Part shown: positions 17,832 through 30,412 of the stretch, in pieces
Position numbering within the stretch: the first letter of the stretch is position 1
How the letters are laid out: each line of letters begins with the position of its first letter
Source: Lepidonotus clava
Lineage: Eukaryota > Annelida > Polychaeta > Phyllodocida > Polynoidae
Direction: 5' to 3'
DNA length: 64,000 bases
Assembly (NCBI GenBank): GCA_936440205.1
Contig: OW387147.1
Location: 35,675,629-35,739,628, forward strand
Made by a program: the position numbers and the translations under genes
The notes under the pieces: model-generated
Seen by the model: the letters and a program-made list of their open reading frames with translations, nothing else
Databases searched by the model: none
What the model was told of the DNA's origin: nothing

Positions 17832-17959
17832 AGTAGTAAACCCCAAGGTCGAGTTCAACTCGTTGGCGCGAAATGCGCGCATAAATGAGCCCTAGCTAGA
17901 GCCGATAAACCCTGCGCATTTCGCGCCACGAGTTGAACTCGACCTTGGGGTTTACTACT
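17832..17959. repeat. 128-bp terminal hairpin (inverted repeat) at the Polinton/host border
   Basis: The left arm 17832-17878 and right arm 17914-17959 are reverse complements over about 46 bp, apart from one extra T. The loop is about 35 bp. The tips read AGTAGTAAACCCC and GGGGTTTACTACT. Each arm contains a smaller palindrome (CGAGTTCAACTCG) and a GCGCGAAATGCGC stretch. DNA to the right is host-like. It may be the element's real end or a foldback/MITE next to it. Confidence 0.75.
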
Positions 17960-20355
17960 GCTGCCCCTGGGAGCGTGGGCGTGCGCTTCCTCCATCCTGA
18001 CGGCACAATGCCTACTGTATGAGCTGTCTTCTGATACCTGCTTTTTTTTTTAACCGGTAGCTCTATTCCAGGTGGGAGTCAAACCTTTTGAGGGGAACTC
18101 AACATGGTGTGGGTCCCGGCCACCAGACCGCTAACCTTTCATTAACAAAGGCCAACTAAACATTTGTTGAGGTGCAAAGAGCAATGGTGGTCTTTTGGAG
18201 GCATTACTGGCAGGGGTAGGTGTTGGGAAATAGTGGTTTAGGGTTTGGGGTTTAGGGAAGATTCAAGAGAGAAGGATAGGGCAGTGGGTTGGTATCTAGT
18301 ACGGGTTCAGGGTCAGGTTTCAACTGTCCTCCCACACCCTGTATTCTCCTCAGAAAAACACCTTGTAATCATGTACTTGTGCGTGTACATGTGGTAGTTT
18401 ACTTGACATATGTCCTCTCCGTTATCAGGTGATAGTAGATACGACGTCTCACATGCTTCACCATCCTTATCTTCGCTGGAAACTTGACACAACTGAAGTA
18501 ATTTATGGATTTAAAAGGGAAAATATCAAGGCACTTTTTCGATCAATATTTTGTGAGATTTATTAGATTTTGATGCATTTTCTGGCAATGATACATGTTC
18601 ATAACACGATGTATCAAATCTAAAAGGCACTTCTGTTCATACCTAGTAAAAGTCTTTAAGGGATATAATAAAGGCCCATTAATAAATCAAAACGTTTGAA
18701 CAGATTTAGGTGAAAGCCATCTTCATTACAAAGAATAGCCTTGTGTTTGTAAATTATACATACTGATAACTGCTTAAACATAATCCCTTAAAAACAATAA
18801 CTTTAATGTTTAATGTCAAATATAATCAGTGATAGACTAAAGCTTTTACTATTAGATATCCAGGGATACACATTATGAATGAAATATAAGCATCGGCTGA
18901 CTGTCTTCTTCATGACATAAAACAATATTTATCTCTCTCATTTTGACCTCTTACGTGAAGGGTGGGGAGATAAAATTTTCCATCGTAGGCGTTTACTTTT
19001 TAAGAGAGAATTCTGCTACATCTGGGAAGACCATATAAGGGGATATGAAGCCTTCACCCCTCATTGTGCTATTCTATTTGCCTATGAAGTACAGAGATTT
19101 CATCCTTTATTTGCATACTCGTTTTTGCTCTAAAATCGGAGGGCGTCTTCTAGAAATAGTCAGGGAGCTGAAAGGAACTTCACGTTGAAAACATAAGCGA
19201 GGGAATTAACAGTTTTATACTTTTCTTTCAAGATTAGCAAATATCCTGGCAGTTGAATTCTCTCAAAGCACAACGAACTCTTTGTTGTTTAAGCTTAAAA
19301 ACCCCAATACACACATGGATATATTATCTTGCATTGTTGTTTAAAAAAACAGAGTCATGGGAAGATATAATAAGGAACACTTCACCAACAATGCCCAATT
19401 CTCTGTATTGACGTGTCTTTGTGGTGACGGTAGAAGTAGGCCCTAATGACACCTCCATTCACTATCATTACTGCTGGCACATAATATAACATATCATAGT
19501 TTTGAACCACACTTTAGATAATCATAGGGTCATCATCCATAAAAAACTCATTGTCCAAAACAGAATTTAATGTATTCTTTCTCAGGTTATAAGTATGAGG
19601 TATATACTGAAAATAGAAACATAACAACGATGAGTCAGATGTAGGGGAAGGTGTTATTTTTGTCAACATCGCGCAACAATTTTCTAGAAAACGGCTCATA
19701 TTTCATGATGACAGTTTAGTTATAAGGAAGGCCTAGTGTATTTAGTCAAGGAAACATTTGAGGTAAACCTACCTTCCAAGTTTTTCTCTTGTATTGCGGT
19801 TTCTAACACCTGGCCAAAACAGAGCGTTTCATCATTTGTGATGTGATGCTAATTATCTTTTTATTCAATATCCCATGTCCAATTATATTTTCCTAAATTC
19901 TACTTGGCACATACCGAAGTCTTACATTTTTGAGCTCAGTTTAATTAATTTAAATGACGCAGTTTTTATTTTCACTGAGTGATTTCTTTCAGTCCCGTTC
20001 AAATAACAAAAAAGGACATCCTTTCAGGTAATAGATAAACAAACTTAAAGCTAATAGGTGAGAGAAGTAAAAGGGGCAGGAGACCCAGGTCCACCTGGAG
20101 TGGGTAGTTATCTCCCCCGCCGCCCGAGGCGCTGCGAGCAGTTGCGCCTCCCACCAGTAGATAGACGCTGGCGGAAGTGGCCGATGCGCATGTGCCAAGC
20201 GAAGCGTGACCATATCACGACACCAGGTAGCGCGCGCCTCCTGTGGCCGTCCTCGTCCCACTGCTACCCCTCTTTGGTTAGACTCCTCGCACCCCGTGAC
20301 TGGTTGTGCTTGGTTGGCTGGCTGGTTGGCGGGCTGGACGTTTTCATATTTGTAG
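17960..20355. other. host DNA, no gene assigned
   Basis: Moderate AT content with scattered stops in all frames. A short telomere-like GTTTAGGGTTTGGGG stretch occurs near 18,237, too short to matter. GC-rich, CpG-rich DNA begins near 20,080 and runs into the candidate exon at 20,356. Confidence 0.5.
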
Positions 20356-20453
20356 AGGCTTGCAGCAGGGGAGGAGGTACAGCACTGGAGGCCGACACCT
20401 GGATCCACTGTTACCAGGACTACTACTTCACTATTGACTGGATACACACACAG
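20356..20453 (+). CDS. candidate host exon (low confidence)
   Basis: Preceded by a pyrimidine-rich acceptor (TTTTCATATTTGTAG) and followed by a weak donor (CAG/GTATTG). It has 98 bases, open in the frame that leaves two bases over. The encoded piece is Thr-rich (TVTRTTTSLLTGYTH). That phase fits the second candidate exon at 20,648. It lies in a CpG-rich island (about 20,080-20,460). No protein family is recognised, and the opposite strand is also open here, so this could be a CpG island promoter or an untranslated exon. Confidence 0.22.
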
Positions 20454-20647
20454 GTATTGCCATCAGCATTAAACAGCAACTAGGACAAAAAGAGGGGACA
20501 GCAACAAGAACGGGAAGACATAATATCTAACCAAACTCATCCCCACAGCACAAAAAGAATACACCAATACAAAAAAAGTAAAACGATGTAGGATCTGTCT
20601 ACAGGGTGTCAGTGTAAAGAATACATACGTTTTTTTCCTAATACCAG

Positions 20648-20747
20648 GGTGGACTGGTTTTATGATCAGATAGGTATATTGCCCTGTGCTAGAGTGGAAC
20701 TGGATTATACCTTTGGCAACTCCCTTGGACTACTAAGTTATAGCAAG
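20648..20747 (+). CDS. candidate host exon with strong splice sites
   Basis: The acceptor TTTTTTCCTAATACCAG and donor AAG/GTAAGT are both close to consensus. Only one frame is open across the 100 bases, beginning with one base to complete a codon and encoding VDWFYDQIGILPCARVELDY and 13 further residues. Its phase matches the candidate exon ending at 20,453. No family is recognised, and no further exons could be linked with confidence. Confidence 0.3.
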
Positions 20748-23700
20748 GTAAGTGTCTAAGCTTGCATTCATAATTGTGGACACTTTTTCCTGGGTTAAAT
20801 ATATATATACTTTGTATGAGAACTTATTTACATAAAATAAAAACAGCTAAATGTAGATATGAAAATTAGATAACAATAACATTGAAAAATATACAGAATC
20901 AGGTAATCATACGATATTGTACTTAAAATAGAGAACTGTTGACTGGACTTGGCACTGGATGGTACGCCATTAAGATAGCTATAATATTTGACCATATTGG
21001 TGTAAACACCATGTAGGCGACTGTGTGGGAGGCAGGGGTGTTGTGTGCAGGGTGTGGCGTGCAGGGGTACGTAAAGGTATGTGCGTAGGTGTTGTTTAAG
21101 GAATACATACAAATTGAAAAAAATAAATACAAGTATAACCTTTAATCATGATACGTCATTGATAGATGCATGGTAAACAAGGACTACATGCGGGGTTTCC
21201 CGTAACTTAGTTGGTGGCTGCAACCAGACATCATGCTAATTATAATGCAGCCACAACTTCAAAAAAAAGTTAAGCATCACGAGTTAATTAACTTAATTAA
21301 TATTCTTAAATCTTTTCTTTCTTACTTGTTGAAATAATTGCCTTTAGATGTATAACTACCTGTAAACTGAATGATAGATTGAGAAAAACATGATAATTAC
21401 TGCAAATGATTCAGGACCTGAATGGGTATTTCTATTAAAACATTTCGGTATTCATTACCTATTTTAATCTTATATACACGCACATTGAATTGAGGAATGC
21501 CTCTTAATTTCTAATTACCAGATCGGTATGTAAATAGGACTCGTCTTGATATGTCGTCTAATAGAGGTTAGCTAATCAGGGCCTTTCTATCTGTCAAATC
21601 GCCAAAGGCTATTATTATACATCCACAATATATATCTATATGCCGAAAATATTTAATTCTATGCTATGTGTCGCTGAATGGCATGTGTAGGTCTAATTGG
21701 CTTCATTTCCTGAAGGGACAGCCAGCCTCCTGGCTATGATTCACAACTAATATAAAAGCATGAATTACAAGGCATTATACTGATGACAGGTTCTTTACCT
21801 GCAGCCTCAGACCTTGGGTCCTATCCTAAAATATCTTGCAGGCTTTCTTAACAACAGATGACATTCAACGGAGGGCTAATTTGCAATTTACTTTAGGATT
21901 TCAAATTCGCGGGTTATATGAGGTGTATTCTTCTTTATTATGAACAAAGAGTTACCACTTCATATCTTGAGGCAGTCACGGTTGAAGAATGAAACTATAA
22001 AATACAATGCAAGTCTTTGGAAAAGGAATGCACACAGCTGTTAAGATTAATTTCAACTTTCTCAGTTCAAGCAAACATTCTACACGTTCTCTGGGATACA
22101 TAAGGGAAAGGGCTTGTTGTACGACTTTCCGAACAGCCAACACATGTTACCTGGGTTCTAGGAGAGACCTTTCGGAAATCTCAAAATGACCTGAGTGAGA
22201 TAGTTGTAAACTTTACATCATCAGCTTAACATGCACACTGGACACTTAAAAGCTTCACTACGACACAACACAATTACACCACATTGCCACTGATATGCAT
22301 CAAGGCAGGGTATTAAGTATAATGTAAGGGTCCTTTGCGCACAGAATTACTTTTGATACTCCAAAAATGCCCCATTAGTTTCACTCATTGACGACTTTCC
22401 GAACATTCCACATCATACAACGCATTGGTGCTGGTGCATCCAAGTATCCATTGGTATGTGGTTGTTGCCTAAGATTGCCCAACGTTAGATTTCACACTCA
22501 AGTCACGTGGGCCTCCACGAACCAATCAACCGTGACAAACACCCCCTACCCTTTCCTCTACTAGTGGAAGAAACAAATCAATACGGGATCCGCCAACCCA
22601 CTACTTGGTGTTTTATTGGGCCCCTGCAATTGCCTCCGCTGGTGGGCGGCGTGCTGCCAGAGTCGGGCAGGTTGTGGTACTAGTTATATGAAGCAGACCG
22701 AGAACCAGTCAAGCAAAACTGAAATCAGCTGGTGTGTAGGATCAGGAGTGATCAGGTAGCAGTCCAGAAACAAAAATACCTCAAAGGAGTTATTGTTTTT
22801 TTTATTAGAGGTATGGCCCCTAGAGTCAAACTTGTAGCCTGTAATTATTATTGTCTCCTTTGAATGAAATTCTTTGAAGAGGTGTTTTTCATTGGCTTAT
22901 TGTCTAGTCTTTCAAGCTTTATCAACACGACACCAGTTTACACAAAGCACAGCGGACCGCCCTGAAGTTTCTTACACCAGCTTGCAATTTCTTTTTATAT
23001 ATACTTTCTTTAGAGTTCTCTTTCAATGTACAGGTAATACTTACATTACAAAGAAAATAAAAGTTAAATAGCTGCAGGACATCCAGGGTTACAAATTGCT
23101 TCCTGAGGGAAATTTGTAGATACACCAATTAGTATAACAAATCCATCAAAACTCTCTTCTTTTGTATTTTTATTCCCTGTGTATTTTGCCACACCTTGTT
23201 CTTGACACGGCTTTCTGGCCTACTTCCCTGTTTGCACCAACTCTTGACTTCTTGGAGATGGCATGTGCGAGTACTATAGCCTGTTCAGTATCTAGACCTC
23301 AATGAGGGGGTATCTGCAATATTATGCACGGCCCATGAGTTGAAGGAATTACCCTTACCACATACACGCAATTTACAGTGGTGTTCAAAACAGGTACCCA
23401 ACTTGTGTCCTCAGTTTATCAATACACAGGGATAAGGTATCAGCCAAGGTAACTTGAATGTCTAATTTATAAATCCTGCCACATATTATTGCACATTTAT
23501 ACCCCTTACACGTTTTCTGTTGATTGTCCGGAAGGTTTTAAGCACATAATGTATTACTGACCCCATGCTGATTACTCAAAAGTATACATGTATTTCTTAT
23601 TCCATAAATTCCAACAATTGAAGAGCCATTTATTCTATCAAATACGCCAAGTTGTCATTGGAAACGGATACATTCATCGGATATAGTTACCCCACTAACA

Positions 23701-24735
23701 AACAGTTTCCGCAATGGACTTTACAGGCATTTCCTCACTTTTATGTCCCTCTTCCTTTCCCTTTTTTCTACTCCTATCCTTCCCTCTTTACAGAAGGAGG
23801 GGTCACCACCTACCACACTCCCACCATACCCCTGGGGAGGGGAACAATACCACTGTCCCCTGTGTAAATCAGCCCTAAGGCAGATACCTAAATCAGAGTC
23901 CTCCTCCCGAATGGCTATAGGGAATCACCAGTTTAGGAGCCTGTCCTGCAGTCAGCTGGTTGGAAGTGGCGCTCTGCCATTTTTTATCTTGGCTGTGGAA
24001 ACAGTTAGAGGTTCCCATAGGGTGAAAATAGTGTATGATAAGTTTCATCAAAACAATATTAGGATTTGACTAGTGATATAAGAAAGCCTTTAAAGATATG
24101 TAGTAAATTTTGGTAGACGCAGTCATGAGGATACACTGTGTATTCAGACATAGAAATAGATTGCAATAAAGTTAAACTTTATTTTCAAATAAATTTTGTT
24201 TTGCTTTTAACGTCTGGCGTCAAAGGTCCCTTAAGGTTCACCTGGGTGCTGTTGAGGGCAAGAAAAATGTGGTCTAACGAGTGTAAAAATAAATCCAGTA
24301 GGACCATGAGAAACCTAGTGTTCCGTGAGTCCTATTATGGCATGAAATATAACTACCATATCTGCACATGCAACACCTTTCCATGTGATGTATATTAAGT
24401 TTTAATACGGAAATAATATGACATAATTACCCCTTAAATAATCATATGTCCAGAATTAATACCTAAAGATATATCGTTATTATCTCTACAATGTGTACAG
24501 CAAACTAATTCCGAATTATTATATTCTTATTAGTATTACGAATAAGAAGAATAAAACTTTTGCTTGAAAGGCCACAGTTCAAATTTATTGTACAGCATAA
24601 TATATAGAGTCTTAAGAAAGATGGTTATTGTTTTTATTTCAACAAATACATGTCTAGTATCGTTGAATCAGAGTGTCATTGCTGTCACCAGAACACATGC
24701 CAACTAAAATAAGTCCTATAATATTGTGTACTCAC
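20748..24735. other. host DNA, no gene assigned
   Basis: AT-rich intergenic or intronic DNA. GC-richer patches near 22,480-22,700 and 23,780-23,980 have short open frames without recognisable domains or paired splice sites. Confidence 0.5.
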
Positions 24736-24880
24736 AGTATTCAGGCACACTTGAACAGTTTCCACTGAAAAGGAAACCATTCGGATACACGTACCAAGTG
24801 GTACTATTGACAGATCTCCGTGGGGGTGGATGGCCATAATCTAGTACTATAGGTGGGCTGAGGTAGCAACTGAGGATGGC
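24736..24880 (-). CDS. candidate internal exon of an unidentified minus-strand host gene
   Basis: On the minus strand a pyrimidine-rich acceptor (CAGTTTTTATTTCCAG) precedes 145 bases open in a single frame, followed by the donor GTGAGT. The two other frames are stopped. The encoded piece has a secreted look, with two Cys, a Pro-rich stretch (DYGHPPPRRSVNST) with an NST glycosylation site, and WYVYPNGFLFSGNCSSVPEY. Entry phase is 0 and exit phase 1. I could not recognise a family or chain it to neighbouring exons. Confidence 0.38.
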
Positions 24881-26024
24881 CTGGAAATAAAAACTGGATC
24901 ACAAAAAAACAACAGCAATATGCATGGTAATGGGGTCATGCACGGACTATTAACTTCTGGTTTGTGGACCAGAAGACGTTCTTGGTATTTCCTCTTTCAT
25001 GAGAGCCCCACCTATCAGCTAGACACCCCCTGGGTTGTTAAACGTTATATATTAGCAGGACAAGAAGGTGTGCGGTTTGCCTTCATCAGTGTATGAGTTC
25101 GTTTACTCCGGGGGCTCACCCCGTTAAGGGAGACTCCAGAACCTGCCCTGGGCCATAGGGAAGGGCGTGGGGGTGACAAACGAGCCACGCTCGTGCCGCC
25201 GTGAAGGACTTCTTGGCCTCCAATTTCTAAAGCTTTAGAGTAAAGGTGACACCGACAGGGTATATTGAAATCTGGTGCGGAGATGAACAATTCCCCACCT
25301 GTGTAAATGTATGACACCCACACACATCGACATCTACACTGGGAACTTTACTTATATTGCCCATAGGATTGTATAGGAAAACCTAAGACTCTATCCTGCA
25401 GCCAATGTTTTTCTTGTAAATTGCTAGTGCTTTACTATCATGGGTTGCGACACAGGGTTTGCAATAGAACTGTGACAGTGTTATGATAGCTGCAGCCAAT
25501 ACCCATTGCTGAGTATCCAGTTTTTAAGATTTCTTCTGTCTTCCGTGACTTACTTTCGATCAATCTGGAAGAACTTGCTGTTAAATGGCTATGAGGATAT
25601 TATCCTTTCCAGTAGTGCATAAAATGATATCAAATGCACTACTTATTCAACATTTCTGTTTGATATTATTGACATTAAATTTTAGATTTGTACCGGGGAT
25701 ACTGTTAAAACATGAAGATTCAGATGAAAAAGCTCGTTCTGGGCAATTTGCTTGGTTGAAACCAGTTCACATCCATTTATAGATCGGCAAGCTTTGCATA
25801 TCGTCAAGGCCACACTACCTAGGCTGACATACCCACCCACTCACACAAGTCCTACATATAAACACACACATATATGTGTTTTTAATATATGTTTGTTTAT
25901 TGAACATGCAACAGAAACAAGTCTGCAAGACAGTGAATGCCCAATAAATATCTTAGTAAAATTCCATGGGTATTTTGTAATGTGTCCTATAACAATTTTG
26001 GGTTTCCTGTATACATGTAGGCTT

Positions 26025-26079
<55 letters not shown>

Positions 26080-29000
26080 GAGTGAGCAATGTGATGGCGT
26101 CTCTAACGTGTGTCCTCATCCAGAGTTTGAGCTCACCACAGCAGAAACCACTACAACAGGCCAGAAGCAGTGAAACCTCACAGACCAATGCGACGACGAC
26201 AAAACACTTACCGTCGGGAGTGAACGCATCCAAAGAGCTGAACCTTCAATGGTACCTCATCTTGTTTATGCCAATCTGAGAATGGAAATACCCTGTTTGC
26301 TTCGTGGGTCTCCCGTTCCAGCTAGTCAGAATAGCGGAATTAGGCCTTTTTGGGGAAAGAGCAGAAGGGCAATCAGACATTTCTGAATCAAAATTCGCTA
26401 TTCACCTGATCCCAACAAAATGTGATCAGAGCTATGGTTGATGAATCTTGCCATTCCCAAATGAATCAATAAACTACAATTATATGAAAAAAAGGGTAGG
26501 TAATGCGTCAAACAAATAACCTACATGTGGATCTTTTTTTAACCTAAACACATCCTTTGTAGACATGTTATGTTTTATAACAGTGGTATTAACCCACACT
26601 TCCTTGGATAACTTCCTTGGTTCCTGTCTTCTGAAGACGTCGTCGCGGGCTAAACAAAGGATGAAACCAGCCTAGACACCATGTATAAGTCCCTATTAAC
26701 AAGAGGAAAAGAAACGTGAAAAAGTATAAATAAAAAACATCAACAATAAAAAGGGGAAAGTATGCTCCGTCTCTGGCATGCCTGTGGTGAGACTAAGTGG
26801 TTTGGTCCAGTGTCACCAATTCGTCCTCTGGGGCCTTATCCAGGTGCTTTCACCCAAATAAAGGGGTCTACCACCTACCTTTACTGGCAGCCTTCTATAG
26901 CCTTTGTGATTTTTTTGTGTTATATATTATGAATTAGATGTGACATCATGTTTTCATCAATTATCCCCATTATCTTTGGTAAGGTTGTTATTGGTTAATG
27001 TGATTATGGAAGGAAGTCAATTGCTTCCGGATCATGACAGTCACTAAATGATACATTATGTTGTTGGAAATAACATAGTGACAGCAATTATGGCGAATGA
27101 AATATCATCCTATTGAAAGAATGAATTAGACGACGGTGTAATAATAACGTACTGTGCATTGACCATGATACAGTTATGCATGTGCCGGAACCATTTATAT
27201 CAAATATGAATCTTATTTTCGTGTTAAGTAGTAAGCGTGATCTCTATTGGAGGCCCAGTCATGTAGGAATGGGAGGGGGCTATACCGGGGGCAATACCGG
27301 TTTTCTTACCCCACACACAAGCCAGTACGCTTTAAGGGGAATCCAAGCTTATTCATACCTACACTGAGTTTGACTATCCCTTTCTCCGTTATTGTCAAGC
27401 CAAATTAAAAAGATTATCCTTTTTCAGTAATCCAATTTCAATTAACTATGTTTTTATAACTTTTCCTGGATGCCAGCTAATTTCCTTTACTGGCAATTAC
27501 ACGTTTTTGTAAGCAAGGGGATACGGTCACCCAAACCTCTTTTATGTATTCTAATAAGCCTTCCAATAGAGCCCATTGTGACAGGAAATAAAGAAAAGGT
27601 AGATAAATGAGTGTCTATCAAAGGCCTATTAAGAATTAGATGACCGTTTATTAAATAAAAATGCTCACTAGAATACAAAAGCACCGTGTGTAGGTCAACG
27701 ATGACCTGTGGCAAAATGAGTGGAATAAACATGATTGGATACAGGATTTCGAGAAGGAGGTCCACATAATAGGCTTTAGTACTAAAACGGCGCGCATTTG
27801 CGTGCACGCATGTGACGTTTGTTTTTCTCTTTGCCAAGTTTATGTCCCGGCAAAAGAGGGGGGCGGGGTTCAGAACCCCTGGACCCCCTGGACCCATCCC
27901 TGATAAAGATGACAATGCCATATGAAAAAGGAAAAGCTGGAAGAAAAGGGTTAAGATTAAAAGAGGTCATTGTTTTTCGAACATGCTCTCCATATCAGGA
28001 TGCTCCAGCCCATTATGGTAGGCCAGCGAAGGGCGCGTTGAACAAAACAATTGTGAGCCGACCATGTGGTAACTGGATGCCCTCCAGAAAGGCCCTTTCA
28101 GACACCATAGGGTGATATATACATTACCTTTTATGTTATTTGCTCGGTATCCGCCTTCTGTGCCACCAACGTGTCTGGAGGACCAGCAGAGGACAGTGGC
28201 TTAGACATACACAGTGTCTTCATTCACCAACGGCTGATGTTCATAAGAGATACCATACAAACACTTCTCATTACAAGTAGTGCCAAGTACTGGTTTCTGT
28301 GCTTGAGTGGGAAGAAATCATGTTTTTCGAACAACCCCCGATCGTGCTCAATTTGATTTGCTCCTCGCCGTGTCCCACTTACCAAACTTTTAGATTAGCA
28401 TGTATTCAGGTATTGCTTTTGCAGTTATCATTTCCTTAGAATAGTTTATATATGCGAAGGTGGATAACGGGTGGCCATCACCATTCATCAAAGTAGGAAG
28501 AAGGAAAGCCCTACATTTGCTGCAACCGCAAGAATTTACTTGTTTTATTAGGGGGGAGGCTCACAATTATCAATATCAGAGACAATTAGGGTTATTAGGC
28601 TTAGAAACACTTTATCATATTCAATGTCTGTAAATTCTGCTTAACTAAGGGGGAAATAAGAGAGTCAAGTCATTCCCTAACGCATCTCAGAAGAAATGTA
28701 CAACAATGCCAGTGTCAATCCTGGACCTATCTATATGCCTTTGTGAAAGAATAATCGACAATCATGCAGCGAAATCCATAAAAACTGGTTGAAATTAAAA
28801 TTTAATGATGGAATAGGAATGTTCAAGGTCAACGTTAGAAAACGCATATACATTCATAATCATTTATATGCCCTATCCTTGACACACATATATATTGCAT
28901 TCCGCCAAACCTATTGACCATTTATTGCCCTGTAATGTCAATAGCCCTCAGTTTGACCTCTTATAACAGTTTCTCACCTGCCCACTCCCTGACGGCACCT

Positions 29001-30246
29001 ACAACGAGACCTCAGGGAATGACCCCAGGCTGACCTATAGGTTGGTGCGATAAGGTACCCCTCAAATTTGCACAAACATAAACGTAGGACATAGGATAAT
29101 AAGCTCGTTCTTGTTGTTTAGGGTACTATCAGTTTTTTTGGGTCTCTTTTATAATAGATCATAGTGTGATGTGCTGACTTGTTTAGTTTTCGTGTTTTGC
29201 TATACCACGAAAGCTTAACTTATGATTAGCATGGTCTTCCCTGTATCGCATTTTTGCATTGGACCTTTCGTTTGATCATAATTTTGATACGCCTTTCTTC
29301 CCAATTACACTATGTTCACATTGTATGTTGTGATCAATAATTCTGCTTTTTTGATTCAATCTGTTCAAATGCTGTCACTCAATAGAATCAAATGTATTTT
29401 TGTACATTTTCTGGAAATGGTTATACCGTCCTTGAAATAGACTACACCCAAACTATTTGTGTGAAAACCAGTTTCACATAAAGGCTCATGGCTACCCTAT
29501 ATGGAATCAGCAGAACGAAACGCCCTGACGCCTTATAATACATGTGAACGAATAAAGGATGTAACCCTAGCCATCCTTAGAAATATGAAAGCCGAGTGAA
29601 CACATAAGCAAATCACCTTACATAGACTACCCCTCCACTCATAGTGCACCTAGGCCTATTTGAGTAAGCCTATCTTAGTGTGAATGATGGATGATAGGCA
29701 CGCCCGCCCTTTAACTACAACCCCCTTTGGACAACCAAAGGACCAGGGGTTAAGCCTACAGTGGTCATTTTGAACCCTCTTTCTCCTCGGGCGTTGCAGG
29801 GGTGCCCCTCCCCCCCAGGGCCCTCTAGAGGTTCTTTTTGACCATTGACCCAGTTGTTTATCTAAGTGAACGCCGCTTGACACTAACCGGGTTTCAAACT
29901 CGGGTTTTTGACACAAGCAGACGACAAAAAGACTCGGGTTGCTAAGAAGCTTACTCATAAGTGGATCGTTTGCAATGGCTTAACTCCTGGAAAAGTTATT
30001 TTCCAATTCACAATAAAGCAGTTACCGTGAAGTATGTTGGGTGAGAGTGTGAAACAGTTTTTCCTAAATAACATTTGTGAAAAAAAATCTTACTGTGAAG
30101 TAGCCCTATCATCAGAAAAATGTCTCTAATATTACGCAGTGACAGATAGCTCAGGGTAGAAGAACTGAATTCAGTTTTGGCAAGGTAACTGATCCGATAA
30201 TATGAACAACTCAGCATCTCCATTCTATATCTGGGAAATTTCAGGT
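24881..30246. other. host DNA with repeats, no gene assigned
   Basis: Contains a TA microsatellite (26,024-26,077) and a G/C-rich transposon-end-like fragment near 27,845-27,902 ending in GGACCCATCCCTG. Several short frames lack domain or splice support. Confidence 0.5.
26024..26077. repeat. TACA/TA microsatellite
   Basis: Short CATA repeats pass into about 40 bases of perfect TA dinucleotides. Confidence 0.95.
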
Positions 30247-30412
30247 CAGTAGCGGATTCAGATGTTTGAAAAAGTGGGGGCGTACTTATAGAAGTGTGTG
30301 TGTGGGGGGTGTGCACCTCCTATTTTCTAGAATTTTACATTAAAAAATCGAAATTTGTCCCCCCCCCCAAAGGAGGGCGCTCCCCCGCGCCCCTCTTCTA
30401 AATCCGCCACTG
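30247..30412. mobile_element. small hAT-type MITE
   Basis: The ends are CAGTAGCGGATTCAGA and, inverted, CAGTGGCGGATTTAGA. The element is about 166 bp, with an internal G-run/C-run and no coding capacity. CAGNGGCGGAT ends are typical of hAT-related non-autonomous elements. No clear 8-bp target duplication was seen. Confidence 0.6.

Larger units (their letters stand above)
1..17959 (+). mobile_element. Polinton/Maverick (adintovirus-like) element, left end outside the window
   Basis: Seen: about 16 kb of very AT-rich DNA with closely packed plus-strand genes, followed by about 1.9 kb of repeat-rich non-coding tail. The gene set is diagnostic of Polintons: protein-primed PolB, retroviral-type integrase, A32/FtsK-type packaging ATPase, double-jelly-roll major capsid protein and adenain-type protease. 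The copy looks nearly whole and young, with no or very few breaks, and only part of the left end is missing from view. The right boundary is inferred from a hairpin whose tips read AGTAGT and ACTACT, in line with the AG...CT termini known for Polintons, and from the change to GC-richer host-like DNA just after it. The 6-bp target duplication cannot be tested without the left end. Confidence 0.9.

Noticed and set aside
18230-18270. Telomere-like GTTTAGGGTTTGGGGTTTAGGG stretch
   Set aside because: Only about three imperfect units; too short for an interstitial telomere array.
26125-26480. Possible terminal exon with Ser/Thr-rich coding, stop at 26,279 and AATAAA near 26,466
   Set aside because: The acceptor is plausible, but several frames compete, no upstream exon could be linked, and it adjoins a microsatellite.
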